From Rothia sp035916755 (GTDB taxonomy: Bacteria > Actinomycetota > Actinomycetes > Actinomycetales > Micrococcaceae), in the NCBI RefSeq assembly GCF_035916755.1, contig NZ_JAYWIX010000007.1, positions 130,247 through 194,246 of the forward strand: a DNA stretch of 64,000 bases. Reading direction: 5' to 3'. Position 1 is the stretch's first letter, and each line of letters opens with the position of its first letter. Below the pieces are notes generated by a model. It did no database searches. It saw only the letters and a list, made by a program, of their open reading frames with translations, and was not told the DNA's origin. The translations under genes and the position numbers were made by a program. Below are positions 26,964 to 36,118 of this stretch, piece after piece.

Positions 26964-27854
26964 ATGGCACACGAGAACCTTCCCCCGCAGAATGAACGTT
27001 TCGACCAAACCCACAACCGGCCTGAAGAGGCACCCGGCAGCGGCTTTACTGAGCCGGTTTCAGCGCCGGTAGAAGCTGAAGTGGCAGAAGCCAGCAGGGG
27101 CAGCGCAGCCCTGGAGATTACCAACCTAGTGAAGGTCTTTGGCCAGCAGGCCGCGGTAGACGGAGTCAACCTGACCGTACCCCGAGGCTCCTTCTACGGG
27201 CTGGTAGGGCGCAACGGCGCAGGTAAGACCACCACTCTCTCCATGGCAACGGGTCTGCTCAAACCTACCGCCGGGCAGGTTCTGGTGGGTGGCCTGGATG
27301 TCTGGGCCAACCCTCTAGATGCTAAACGCCGGGTGGGTGTGCTGCCCGACGGCGCCCGCCTCTTCGATAAGCTCACCGGCGAGCAGCTCCTCACCTACGC
27401 CGGCCGCCTGCACGGGCTGGATAAAGCAACCGTGGCTGAGCGAACCCGCGACCTGCTCACGGCTATGGACCTGACCGGGGCCGCCGGCCGCAAGGTCGCC
27501 GACTACTCAGCCGGTATGACCAAGAAAATTGCCCTGACCTGCGCCATGATCCACGCCCCCTCCCTGCTGGTGCTCGACGAGCCCTTCGAAGCGGTGGACC
27601 CGGTCTCGGCCTCGAACATCCAGGATATTCTCAAGGCCTATGTGGCAGGCGGTGGCACCGTCATTATCTCCTCCCACGTCATGGACCTGGTTCAGCGCCT
27701 GTGTGACCACGTTGCCATTATGAACGACGGCCGTATTTTGGCCTCTGGCACCGTGGAACAGGTGCGCGGCGGCGTATCGCTGGAAGAGCGGTTTGTTGAA
27801 CTGGTGGGCGGACGCGTTGTATCGGAGGGAATCTCATGGTTGCAGTCCTCCTAA
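26964..27854 (+). CDS. ABC transporter ATP-binding protein
   Basis: A 296-residue nucleotide-binding subunit. After a ~50-residue low-complexity N-terminus come Walker A GRNGAGKTTT (about 81-90), the signature-like YSAGMTKKIALTCAM and Walker B LLVLDEPFEAVD, then the switch histidine in ISSHVMDL. The type resembles exporters of the ABC-2 class. It overlaps the permease gene by 19 nt, so the two form one unit. The cargo is not predictable. Confidence 0.92.
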   Translation: MAHENLPPQNERFDQTHNRPEEAPGSGFTEPVSAPVEAEVAEASRGSAALEITNLVKVFGQQAAVDGVNLTVPRGSFYGLVGRNGAGKTTTLSMATGLLKPTAGQVLVGGLDVWANPLDAKRRVGVLPDGARLFDKLTGEQLLTYAGRLHGLDKATVAERTRDLLTAMDLTGAAGRKVADYSAGMTKKIALTCAMIHAPSLLVLDEPFEAVDPVSASNIQDILKAYVAGGGTVIISSHVMDLVQRLCDHVAIMNDGRILASGTVEQVRGGVSLEERFVELVGGRVVSEGISWLQSS

Positions 27855-29455
27855 AACTCAAACTCGACCACTTCCTCGCTATCTTCCGCAACGGGAACGC
27901 CTGGGCTATCGTGGGCCTGGTCTTTGGCCTGCTCTACGGGGTCGGCGCCCTGGTGGGCGTGGCCGGTGTAGGTTTCACCCTGCAGAACCCCGCCGACTCC
28001 CTGCTCATTCTGGGGCTGGCCGGTGGCCTGCTGACCCTGGCCTGGTGGCTGATACCCCTGGTTGCAGCCGGTGCCGACCCCACCCTTGACCCAGAGCGCC
28101 TTGCCCCCTATCCCATTACCGTCCGCCAGCTCATGGGCGGCCAAGCCCTAGGGGCTCTGATTGGGGTGCCCGGTGTACTGACGGTACTAGCCACCCTGGC
28201 TCTGATAACCTCCAACTTCTACTCGCTAGCGGCTACCCTGGCTTTCATCCCGGCAGGTTTACTGGGTCTTGCCCTCGCCATTCTGGGCGGACGCCTGACC
28301 GCGGTGGCCTCTATACCCGTCCGCTCGCGACGCTCAGTGAGTAATGCCCTCACTCTTCTTGCCTTTGCGGCCCTGATCTTTGCCGGGCCTCTGATGCTGG
28401 CGACGATCACGGGTATCACCAGCAACACTGAGCAGCTCCGGCAGATTCTCGGCTACCTGCAGTGGACTCCTGTAGCCTCAGCCTGGGCCATTGCCCCGCA
28501 GGTAGGAGCCGGCCGCTACGGCCTCGCTCTAGCTCTTACCGCGTTCACCCTGGTCTACTGTGCCCTGGCCTGGTTTATCTGGCAGTTCTTTGCGGCTAAA
28601 ACCATGGCCAGCGTGGGAGATTCCGCCGGAGTTCAGGACGAAGGCAAAACCCTGGCCCAGGGTAATCTGGGGCTTCTTGGGCGCTTCCCGGCCACCGTGC
28701 GCGGGGCTATCGCCGCCCGTACCTTCGACATGATGCTCCGGGATTCCCGGGCCAACCTCAACGTGCTCATGATGCCGCTCATGTATATCTTGATGGTTTT
28801 TATCTCGGGAAGCTTTATCATCTCAATGAACGGGGCGGAGGAAGAGATGACGAACCCCATGGCCTTCGTCATGGCGGTTGCCTTCATACCGGCTATGGCA
28901 GGCTATGCACAAACCAACCTGGCCTCCCTAGAAGGCACAGCCTTCTCCCTGCACGCCCTCTCACCCCTGCGCGGCATTGACGACAGGCTGGGGCGGGCCT
29001 ACGGCATGATGCTGCTTTACCTGCCCATGATTGTGCTGGGTACCCTGGCCTTTGCTTTCCTGACCGGTCATGCTTCCTGGGCCCTGCCCCTGCTGGTGAG
29101 CGCCATCGGCACCTACTTCATTGCTAACGGCATGGCCAACTACCTGGATACCACTTTCAACGCACCGGTAGTACCCCCGGGAACCAGTCCCTGGAAGACC
29201 CCGGAACAGCCCGACGGTATGGCCAAGACAATGGCGCGGGGCTTCCTGCTCTTCATCCCCATGGCTCTATCACTACCGGCTATCATCGGCATGGCGGCCA
29301 CGGCTATCGTCGGTAGCATGCTCTGGATTTGGCTAGGTGCCGTCGTCACCGCCCTCATCGGGGCAGCAGCCTTCTACCTGGGCGTCCGCGCCGGCGCGAA
29401 AAACTACGAACGGCACGTAGCAGACATGTACCAGCGAGTAGCCCGCTACAGCTAA
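27836..29455 (+). CDS. ABC transporter permease, ABC-2-like
   Basis: A 539-residue membrane protein with about twelve hydrophobic segments. It contains two similar halves (first at about 15-260, second at about 300-520) without a periplasmic domain. Together with the overlapping ATPase gene it should form an exporter. No substrate-binding gene is adjacent, which fits export rather than uptake. The function is unknown. Confidence 0.85.
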   Translation: MVAVLLKLKLDHFLAIFRNGNAWAIVGLVFGLLYGVGALVGVAGVGFTLQNPADSLLILGLAGGLLTLAWWLIPLVAAGADPTLDPERLAPYPITVRQLMGGQALGALIGVPGVLTVLATLALITSNFYSLAATLAFIPAGLLGLALAILGGRLTAVASIPVRSRRSVSNALTLLAFAALIFAGPLMLATITGITSNTEQLRQILGYLQWTPVASAWAIAPQVGAGRYGLALALTAFTLVYCALAWFIWQFFAAKTMASVGDSAGVQDEGKTLAQGNLGLLGRFPATVRGAIAARTFDMMLRDSRANLNVLMMPLMYILMVFISGSFIISMNGAEEEMTNPMAFVMAVAFIPAMAGYAQTNLASLEGTAFSLHALSPLRGIDDRLGRAYGMMLLYLPMIVLGTLAFAFLTGHASWALPLLVSAIGTYFIANGMANYLDTTFNAPVVPPGTSPWKTPEQPDGMAKTMARGFLLFIPMALSLPAIIGMAATAIVGSMLWIWLGAVVTALIGAAAFYLGVRAGAKNYERHVADMYQRVARYS

Positions 29456-29500
29456 CCCGCCCCTCAACCTGCTCGAAGCAGGCAACCCCACCAGCGGCGT

Positions 29501-29528
29501 CCGGCCCCTGCCCTACAGCAGGAGCCGG
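29501..29528 (+). terminator. Hairpin after the ABC operon
   Basis: CCGGC and CCTGC pair with GCAGG and GCCGG around CCTACA, with one C/A mismatch. No U-run follows, so its role as terminator is only likely from position. Confidence 0.4.
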
Positions 29529-29597
29529 AGGCCGTCTTGACGGGGGCACTACACTGGTAGACAAGACCAACCCGCTCTAACCTTAAGGAGACCCGGC

Positions 29598-29888
29598 ATG
29601 TCATCGATTCCCGGCATCGAAGACCCCTTCCCCGAAACCGCCCACTCCGGCGGCACCGCCCTGTTGGAACGCGAAGAAGTCCAGAACGTCGAACCCGGCG
29701 ACCACGAACGCTTCGCCCACTACGTGCGCAAAGAAAAAATCATGGAGTCCGCCCTCACCGGCAAGCCCGTGCGCGCCCTCTGCGGTAAAAAGTGGACCCC
29801 CGGCCGTGACCCCGAAAAGTTCCCCGTCTGCCCCGAATGCAAGGAAATCTACGAGGGCCTTGCACCCGGCGACAACGACGAAAACTAA
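29598..29888 (+). CDS. DUF3039 family protein
   Basis: A 96-residue acidic protein. Its most conserved-looking part is HYVRKEKIMESALTGKPVRALCGKKWTPGRDPEKFPVCPECK in pattern, with Cys residues near 61 and a CPEC pair near 80 that could bind zinc. The function is unknown. The pairing with the SF2 helicase downstream is also seen in other actinobacteria and suggests a shared role. An AAGGAGA site precedes the ATG. Confidence 0.85.
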   Translation: MSSIPGIEDPFPETAHSGGTALLEREEVQNVEPGDHERFAHYVRKEKIMESALTGKPVRALCGKKWTPGRDPEKFPVCPECKEIYEGLAPGDNDEN

Positions 29889-29928
29889 CCAATAGCCTAG
29901 TCAACCAGACTCATCGAGAGATGACTCA

Positions 29929-29962
29929 TAGCCCCATTCGCCCCCGAATGGGGCTAAACTTT
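29929..29962 (+). terminator. Terminator between the DUF3039 and helicase genes
   Basis: TAGCCCCATTCG (29929-29940) pairs perfectly with CGAATGGGGCTA (29945-29956) around CCCC, followed by AACTTTTG. The helicase therefore probably has its own promoter in the next 50 bp. Confidence 0.8.
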
Positions 29963-30013
29963 TGTGGTGCCCAAAAACTGTGAGGGCAAAAATGAGGGAA
30001 GGGAAGATACGAG

Positions 30014-31801
30014 ATGAACGACAGCCAGTTACCGCTCTTTGGCGAAGGTTCCAACCCGCCCCTGCCCCCGGCCTACCCCGACCGCGCAGCCTGGGGAACC
30101 GCACCTAAGCTCCGCGCCTGGCAGGCAGAAGCCATGACCAAGTACTTCACCGAGAACCCCCGCGACTTCATGGCCGTGGCAACCCCCGGCGCAGGTAAAA
30201 CCACCTTCGCTCTGACCGTCGCCAAGGAACTCTTCAACCGCGGCACCATCAACCGCATGACCGTGGTCGCCCCCACCGACCACCTTAAACGCCAGTGGGC
30301 CGACGCCGCCGCCCGCGTCGGTATCTCCATCGACCCCAACTTCAAAAACTCAGACGGCACCATGGGCCGCGGCTACCAGGGCGTTGCCCTCACCTACGCC
30401 CAGGTTGCCAACAAGCCCATGCTGCACCGGGCCCGCACCGAAAACGGCCGCACCCTGGTTATCATGGACGAAATCCACCACGCCGGTGACTCCCTCTCCT
30501 GGGGCGACGGCCTGCGTGAAGCTTTCGAACCGGCCACCCGCCGCTTAGCCCTGACCGGTACCCCCTTCCGCTCCGACACCGCAGCCATCCCCTTCGTCCA
30601 ATACGAAGAAGACGCCGACGGTATCCGCCGCTCAAAATCCGACTACTCCTACGGCTACGGCCCCGCCCTCAAAGACCACGTCGTGCGCCCCGTCATCTTC
30701 ATGGCCTACTCCGGCCAGATGCGCTGGCGTACCTCCGCTGGTGAAGAAATGGCAGCCAACCTGGGGGAGGGTTTCACCAAGGACGTCACCGCCCAAGCCT
30801 GGCGCACCGCTCTCAACCCCGACGGTGAATGGATCCCCACCGTACTCGCCGCCGCCGACAAACGCCTAACCGAAGTGCGCCGCACCGTCCCCGACGCCGG
30901 CGGCCTCGTCATCGCCACCGACCACGCAGACGCCCGCGCCTACGCCAAACAGCTCCAGAAAATCACCGGTGAAAAACCCGCCCTCATTCTCTCCGACGAC
31001 AAAGAAGCCTCCAACAACATCGAAGAGTTCTCCGCAGGTCTTTCCCGCTGGATGGTCGCCGTACGCATGGTATCCGAAGGCGTGGACGTCCCTCGCCTAG
31101 CCGTCGGTGTCTACGCCACCTCAACCTCCACCCCCCTCTTCTTCGCCCAGGCCATCGGCCGCTTCGTCCGCTCCCGCAAACGCGGCGAAACCGCCTCGGT
31201 CTTCCTACCCTCCGTACCCCAGCTCATGATGCTGGCCAACGAAATGGAAACCGAACGCGACCACGCCCTCGACCGCAAAGGCGCAAGCGACGAAGCCATC
31301 GACCCTCTCAACGAAGGCCTAGACGACCACCTCATCGAAGAAGCCAATAAAGAAGAAGTCGCCAGCGACCAGCTCACCCGCGGCAAATTCGAAGCCATAG
31401 GCTCCCAGGCCTCCTTCCACGGTGTGCTCTTCGACGGCGCCGAATTCTCCACCGGCGGCCTGGAAATCGGCTCCGACGAAGAACAAGACTTCCTCGGCAT
31501 CCCCGGCCTACTCGACGCCGACCAGGTAGGCACCCTGCTCCGCGCCCGCCAAAAAGACCACGCCTCCCGCCGACCAGCATCCACCGCCCCCCAAGTCGTC
31601 GATCACCGCCAGCTCAAAGACCTGCGCAACAAGCTGGCCAAGAACGTCGCCGCCTGGGCAGCCCGCACCGGTAAACCCCACGGCTCTATCCACAACGAAC
31701 TACGCCGAATCTGCGGTGGGCCCGCCGTTGCGCAGGCCTCAGCAGAACAGCTCCAGGCCCGCCTGGATAAGCTACAGGACTGGTTCGTGGGGCGTAAGTA
31801 G
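30014..31801 (+). CDS. DEAD/DEAH-type superfamily 2 helicase
   Basis: A 595-residue helicase. Motifs in order: Walker A ATPGAGKTT (about 57-65), Walker B DEIHH (near 152), motif III LTGTPFRSD (near 180), and in the second RecA domain the arginine-finger motif AIGRFVRSRKRGE (near 380). The type is that of DNA repair/UvrB-like or restriction-associated SF2 proteins (ResIII family). The C-terminal 150 residues lack a recognised domain. No nuclease or methylase gene is near, so a restriction role is unlikely. It follows DUF3039 but behind a terminator. Confidence 0.88.
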   Translation: MNDSQLPLFGEGSNPPLPPAYPDRAAWGTAPKLRAWQAEAMTKYFTENPRDFMAVATPGAGKTTFALTVAKELFNRGTINRMTVVAPTDHLKRQWADAAARVGISIDPNFKNSDGTMGRGYQGVALTYAQVANKPMLHRARTENGRTLVIMDEIHHAGDSLSWGDGLREAFEPATRRLALTGTPFRSDTAAIPFVQYEEDADGIRRSKSDYSYGYGPALKDHVVRPVIFMAYSGQMRWRTSAGEEMAANLGEGFTKDVTAQAWRTALNPDGEWIPTVLAAADKRLTEVRRTVPDAGGLVIATDHADARAYAKQLQKITGEKPALILSDDKEASNNIEEFSAGLSRWMVAVRMVSEGVDVPRLAVGVYATSTSTPLFFAQAIGRFVRSRKRGETASVFLPSVPQLMMLANEMETERDHALDRKGASDEAIDPLNEGLDDHLIEEANKEEVASDQLTRGKFEAIGSQASFHGVLFDGAEFSTGGLEIGSDEEQDFLGIPGLLDADQVGTLLRARQKDHASRRPASTAPQVVDHRQLKDLRNKLAKNVAAWAARTGKPHGSIHNELRRICGGPAVAQASAEQLQARLDKLQDWFVGRK

Positions 31802-31824
31802 GAACTCTTGCCTGGGGCCGGTGC

Positions 31825-31883
31825 TTGTGGTGCCAGCAGGCACCCTGAAACGCCAGCCCCGGGCCAGCCTGCCGGCACCACAA
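31825..31883 (+). repeat. Long stem-loop after the helicase gene
   Basis: TTGTGGTGCC (31825-31834) pairs with GGCACCACAA (31874-31883), and GCAGGC (31836-31841) with GCCTGC (31867-31872). The loop contains GCCCC (31856-31860), complementary to the GGGGC at 31814-31818 upstream of the stem, so a long-range pairing is possible. Confidence 0.6.
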
Positions 31884-31897
31884 CCACCAGATATCAA

Positions 31898-31935
31898 AGG
31901 GGTCTTTCTTTCCTAACATGGAAAGAAAGACCCCT
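31898..31935. terminator. Perfect 16-bp hairpin between convergent helicase and pncA
   Basis: AGGGGTCTTTCTTTCC at 31898-31913 and its exact complement at 31920-31935 flank TAACAT. The pyrimidine-rich arm can act as U-tract in one direction. Placement between convergent ends supports a two-way terminator. Confidence 0.75.
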
Positions 31936-31995
31936 CGTTGCCCTATTGCCAGATGAGAGCGACCTTCACTGTCAAAGACCTGTAGCGCAGATGAC

Positions 31996-32622
31996 TTACA
32001 GCACCTCGGTCACAGTCACCCCGGCGTCCTCAAGCTCCTCGTTGACCTCATCGAGGGCACCCTCATCAACCGGGGCCGTCAAATCAAGCAGCACCCGGGT
32101 CTCGTAGCCAGCATCCACCGCATCCAGCGCAGTAGCTTTCACACAAAAATCAGTGGCAATGCCCACCACATCAACATCGGTAATATCGCGCTCAGCCAGC
32201 CAATCATCCAAAGATACCTTGGGGGTGTCGTCCTGTACCTGGGCACCGGCCTCGCGCTCGCCGGTCATCACCGAATCCTCGGGAGCCAGCAGCCCCTCAA
32301 AGCCGGAATAGGCTGCCTCAAACTTGCCTTTGCGGAAGTAGGCCTCGATGTAGTCGGTATCGAGATCCTCGTGCAGCTCGGCACCGTGGCTCTCGGCCTT
32401 GCAGTGTACCGGCCAGGAGTCCTTGAAATCGGGGTTCTCAGAAAAATGGGTGCCGGGGTCAACGTGCCAGTCTTGGGTGGCAACAATCGCCTCGTAGTCG
32501 CCGTGGTGGTTCTCTACGTACTCGCTAATGAGGGCAGCAACCTCTGAGCCACGCTCGGTAGCAAGCGAACCGCCCTCGCAAAAGTCGTTCTGAACATCAA
32601 CAATAATGAGTACTTTGGACAT
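31996..32622 (-). CDS. pncA: Nicotinamidase (isochorismatase fold)
   Basis: It hydrolyses nicotinamide to nicotinate for NAD salvage, and it is the enzyme that activates pyrazinamide in mycobacteria. The 208-residue protein has the catalytic Asp in IIVDVQNDFCEGGSL (near residue 8), a histidine-rich metal site around TQDWHVDPGTHF and the nucleophilic Cys in GIATDFCVKATA. The ATG at 32622 follows AAGAAGGA; the frame is open to 32649 without support. It directly follows pncB on the same strand, whose product uses the nicotinate formed here. Confidence 0.94.
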   Translation of the reverse strand: MSKVLIIVDVQNDFCEGGSLATERGSEVAALISEYVENHHGDYEAIVATQDWHVDPGTHFSENPDFKDSWPVHCKAESHGAELHEDLDTDYIEAYFRKGKFEAAYSGFEGLLAPEDSVMTGEREAGAQVQDDTPKVSLDDWLAERDITDVDVVGIATDFCVKATALDAVDAGYETRVLLDLTAPVDEGALDEVNEELEDAGVTVTEVL

Positions 32623-32638
32623 CGGGTAATCCTTCTTC

Positions 32639-33943
32639 TTAAGAGACAAATTCTGTGGGAATGACCGGGTCGCCGGGGGAGAGGCGGGTAGCGGCTACCG
32701 GCAGCTCGGTGAGGGAGCGGGCATGACGCTCGGCGGCTCGGCGCACGCCCTCAGCCCCGGTAAAGCCGGGCTGGATCTGCCCGTCGACCACCAGGTCTAT
32801 CATGAGGGGTCGGTCGTTGGAGTCAGCAGGAGCCTCAATATCGAGCCCCACCACTTCGGCTGTGGCGGTGCCGGTGGCATCAAGACGGCGGACGGCGGTT
32901 TTCTTGCCGCCCACAGATGCCTTACCCGAGGACGCCTTAGCGACAGGCTCCATCACCCCCTGGGAGTTCTCGCGCAGCACCACCTTATAAACCATGGAAG
33001 AGGTGGGAACCCCGGAGCCGGTAACCAGTTTTGTACCCACCCCGTAGGCATTGACGGGGGCGGCAGCTAAGGACGCGATGGCGTACTCGTCCAGGTCGCT
33101 GGTCACGGTGATCTTGGTGCCGGTATTGCCCAGGGCATCGAGCTGCTCGCGCACCTTCTGGGCCTGGGCAACCAGGTCACCAGAATCCAGGCGGACGGCA
33201 CCCAGCTCCTTTCCTGCCAGCTCAACAGCCAGATTCACGGCTTGTTCAACATCGTAGGTATCCACCAGCAGGGTGGTGCCCACACCTAGGGAGGCTAGCT
33301 GGGCTTCAAAAGCCTGGCGCTCGGAGTCGTGGAGCAGGGTGAAGGCATGGGCGCTGGTGCCGACCGTGTGGAGCCCGTAGCGGCGTCCTGCCTCAAGGTT
33401 CGAGGTAGCGGTAAAACCGGCAATGACGGCGGCGCGGGCGGCAGAGACAGCAGCCTGCTCGTGTGCCCGGCGGGAGCCCATCTCAAGGCAGGGACGCTTG
33501 CCCGCTGCAACCGTCATACGGGAGGCAGCGGTAGCGACAGCAGAGTCAAAGTTAAGGATCGAGAGAATAAAGGTCTCTAGCAGGCAGGCCTCTGCAAAGG
33601 ACGCCTCAACCTGCAAGACGGGGGAGTGGGGAAAGAAAACCTCACCCTCGGCATAGCCCCGGATAGAACCGGAAAAACGGAAGTTAGCAAGGTAATCCAG
33701 GGTCTGCTCATTGACCACCTTACGGGAGGCTAAAAACTCCAGCTCTTCGGTATCAAAGCGGAAGTTCTCTAGCCCCTCAAGCAACCTGCCGGTGCCTGCC
33801 AAGACGCCGTAGCGGCGTCCGCCCGAAAGCCTGCGGGTGAAAACCTCGAAGACGGTGCGCCGGTGGGCAGCGCCTGAGGCTAGGGCAGCCTGCACCATGG
33901 TCAGCTCGTAGTGGTCGGTGAGGAGGGAAGTTTTTTGAGTCAC
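32639..33943 (-). CDS. pncB: Nicotinate phosphoribosyltransferase
   Basis: It joins nicotinate and PRPP to give nicotinate mononucleotide, the first Preiss-Handler step. The 434-residue length is usual. Family features: LLTDHYELTMVQAAL at the N-terminus, MGSRRAHEQAAVSAARAA in the middle (PRPP/substrate site), and VRLDSGDLV followed by VTSDLDEYAI. The GTG start at 33943 has TAAAGT (33956-33951) 7 nt upstream and no ribosome site, which points to a leaderless mRNA. The stop lies 16 nt before the pncA start codon. Confidence 0.94.
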   Translation of the reverse strand: MTQKTSLLTDHYELTMVQAALASGAAHRRTVFEVFTRRLSGGRRYGVLAGTGRLLEGLENFRFDTEELEFLASRKVVNEQTLDYLANFRFSGSIRGYAEGEVFFPHSPVLQVEASFAEACLLETFILSILNFDSAVATAASRMTVAAGKRPCLEMGSRRAHEQAAVSAARAAVIAGFTATSNLEAGRRYGLHTVGTSAHAFTLLHDSERQAFEAQLASLGVGTTLLVDTYDVEQAVNLAVELAGKELGAVRLDSGDLVAQAQKVREQLDALGNTGTKITVTSDLDEYAIASLAAAPVNAYGVGTKLVTGSGVPTSSMVYKVVLRENSQGVMEPVAKASSGKASVGGKKTAVRRLDATGTATAEVVGLDIEAPADSNDRPLMIDLVVDGQIQPGFTGAEGVRRAAERHARSLTELPVAATRLSPGDPVIPTEFVS

Positions 33944-34086
33944 GGGTATAACTTTATCCTTTTGACCGCACCTAAGCCCAGCCCCACCGCCGCGGTTCTG
34001 CTTGCTCCGAAAGTGAACGAGCTAGGGCACAGCGAAAGAAGAGCCCTATGATAGATAAGGTACAAATGACCTAAGGAGTACACCCT

Positions 34087-34401
34087 ATGCCTTCGGCTGC
34101 CTCAGCCACCGATACCCTGGCAGATCTTGAGCTCGATCTAGCCCTAGACGAGAGCACCCAGCTCAACCTGCCCTGGGCGGTCATTGTCTGGGACGACCCG
34201 GTTAACCTGATGAGCTTCGTGACCTACGTGCTGCGTACCCAGTTTGGCTACAGCACCGAAAAAGCCCACCAGCTCATGATGCAGGTACACACCGAAGGTA
34301 AGGCCACCGTCTTTAGCGGCTCCAAAGAAGAGGCCGAACGGCACACCACCGCCCTGCATACCTGGGGCCTGTGGGCAACCATCGAGCAGGCAGGTGCATA
34401 G
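34087..34401 (+). CDS. clpS: ATP-dependent Clp protease adaptor ClpS
   Basis: A 104-residue adaptor that delivers N-degron substrates to ClpC/ClpP. The conserved core is PWAVIVWDDPVNLMSFVTYV (near 28-47), with the DDPVN N-end binding motif, followed by KAHQLMMQVHTEGKA. TAAGGAG nine bases before the ATG is one of the best ribosome sites in the window. It lies just upstream of a DUF2017 gene, the common actinobacterial arrangement. Confidence 0.96.
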   Translation: MPSAASATDTLADLELDLALDESTQLNLPWAVIVWDDPVNLMSFVTYVLRTQFGYSTEKAHQLMMQVHTEGKATVFSGSKEEAERHTTALHTWGLWATIEQAGA

Positions 34402-34405
34402 ATTT

Positions 34406-34987
34406 ATGGCTGAACCCTTTACCCCAACCTCCCGTGGTATTGCCGCCCGCTTCACCCCTGAAGAGGTGCAGGTGCTCACCCGCCTGTTTGAGGACGTCGC
34501 CCTGGTGCTGGAGCCGGAAGAAGACCCCAACGCCGACCCCCTGGCAGCCCTGGTGGGGATTTCTGAAACCGCCAGCGTGCCCAGTGACCCCGCTGTTGCC
34601 CGCATGCTGCCTGTGGCGAGCGACGACCCGGAAGTTGCCGATGAATACCGCCGCTTCACCGACCTTTCCTTACGCCGGGCCAAAATCGAACACCTCACCC
34701 AGGCCGCCATGGACCTGCAGGCCGGGGTTGTGCGGCTAGATACCGAGCGGGCCAACAGCTGGGCCGCTGCCCTCAACGACGTGCGCCTTACCCTGGGCAC
34801 CCGCTTAGGGATTAACAGCGCTGAGGACGCCGACCGCATCGGCGAACACACTGACTGGGGCAGCGTAGAGAGTACCGAAGACTATATGGCCCTGCTCTAC
34901 AACTTCGTCACCTGGCTGCAAGAAAGCCTCATGCAGAGCCTCCTGCTGGGCTTGGACGATGCCGGGGCGGGGCCGTCCGCCCCCTAA
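34406..34987 (+). CDS. DUF2017 protein, ClpS partner gene
   Basis: A 193-residue, acidic, mostly helical protein with no catalytic motif I can recognise. In actinobacteria DUF2017 genes regularly follow clpS and precede murI, as here. I chose the ATG at 34406, 4 nt after the clpS stop; a GTG at 34394 that overlaps clpS is a possible alternative. The function is unknown; a role in proteolysis is suggested only by position. Confidence 0.85.
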   Translation: MAEPFTPTSRGIAARFTPEEVQVLTRLFEDVALVLEPEEDPNADPLAALVGISETASVPSDPAVARMLPVASDDPEVADEYRRFTDLSLRRAKIEHLTQAAMDLQAGVVRLDTERANSWAAALNDVRLTLGTRLGINSAEDADRIGEHTDWGSVESTEDYMALLYNFVTWLQESLMQSLLLGLDDAGAGPSAP

Positions 34988-35115
34988 GCGCAATCTTTCG
35001 TGACCGAGTATGACGCCTCGCGCGGGCGCCGGGGCGTGATAGTCCACTCAAAAGCCGGTCGCTGCGATAGGCGGCCTACAGTTTTCTTCAACCTTTAGCT
35101 AGTGTCAGGTGTGTA

Positions 35116-36084
35116 ATGAGCGAAACCAACTCGAAACTCGTAACCCCCTGGGGTAGTCAGGTGCTTGCCGAACCCACCGCAAGTGCCCCCATTGGCGTGT
35201 TCGATTCGGGAGTGGGCGGCCTAACCGTTGCCCGCGCCATCATGGACCAGCTCCCGCACGAGTCGGTGATTTACGTGGGCGATACCGCCCACGGCCCCTA
35301 CGGCCCCCTGACTATCGCCCAGGTGCGAGCCCACGCCCTGCGTATCATGGACGAGCTGGTGGACTCCGGGGTGAAACTCCTAGTCATTGCCTGCAACACA
35401 GCGTCTGCTGCTGTGTTGAGGGACGCCCGTGAGCGCTACACCCGCAAGTACGGCATTCAGGTGGTTGAGGTTATCCAGCCCGCCGCCCGCCGAGCAGTGG
35501 CGGCAACCCGCAACCGTAAAATCGGCGTCATCGCCACCGAAGCTACCGTGACCTCCCGTGCGTATGAGGACACCTTCTCGGTCATGAGCGACCTTGAAAT
35601 CTACTCTGTGGCCTGCCCCCGCTTCGTAGAGTTCGTTGAACAGGGCATCACTAGCGGCCCCGAGCTACTTGAGACCGCCGAAGAATACCTGGCTCCTCTC
35701 AAGGAGGCCGGGGTCGATACCCTGGTGCTGGGCTGCACTCACTACCCCCTACTCACAGGCGTCATCTCCTACATCATGGGGGACGACGTCACCCTCGTGT
35801 CGTCCTCGGAAGAGTCGGCTAAGGACGTCTACAAGGCCCTGTTGCGAGCCGGGCTAGAGCGCCCTGCCGCCCTGCCGCCCTCCCACGAATTCCTGGCCAC
35901 CGGTGAAACCGAAACCTTCGAGCACTTAGCCCGCCGCTTCCTGGGCCCCGAGGTCGCCAAGGTGCGCCACACCAACTCGGTGGCAGAACGGTTCCCCACC
36001 GGCTCCCTGGCCGTCGTTCCCCCCGAACTCATCGCTCCGTCCGTCACCACCCCGCGCATTACCATCACCACAGACACTCCCTAA
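35116..36084 (+). CDS. murI: Glutamate racemase
   Basis: It makes D-glutamate for peptidoglycan. The 322-residue enzyme starts with a ~25-residue extension before IGVFDSGVGGLTVARAI. The two catalytic cysteines lie in VIACNTASAA (near 95) and VLGCTHYPLL (near 207). The C-terminal tail after ~290 is longer than in E. coli. The downstream hydrolase, rph and rdgB genes match the mycobacterial block Rv1338-Rv1341. Confidence 0.95.
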   Translation: MSETNSKLVTPWGSQVLAEPTASAPIGVFDSGVGGLTVARAIMDQLPHESVIYVGDTAHGPYGPLTIAQVRAHALRIMDELVDSGVKLLVIACNTASAAVLRDARERYTRKYGIQVVEVIQPAARRAVAATRNRKIGVIATEATVTSRAYEDTFSVMSDLEIYSVACPRFVEFVEQGITSGPELLETAEEYLAPLKEAGVDTLVLGCTHYPLLTGVISYIMGDDVTLVSSSEESAKDVYKALLRAGLERPAALPPSHEFLATGETETFEHLARRFLGPEVAKVRHTNSVAERFPTGSLAVVPPELIAPSVTTPRITITTDTP

Positions 36085-36118
36085 CCCACAGACACACACC
36101 GAAGAAGGAAGGCCACTG

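Noticed and set aside
30014..31801. Part of a restriction or defence system
   Set aside because: The helicase has the ResIII-type motifs, but no methylase, nuclease or specificity gene is adjacent; DUF3039 plus helicase recurs as a stand-alone actinobacterial pair.
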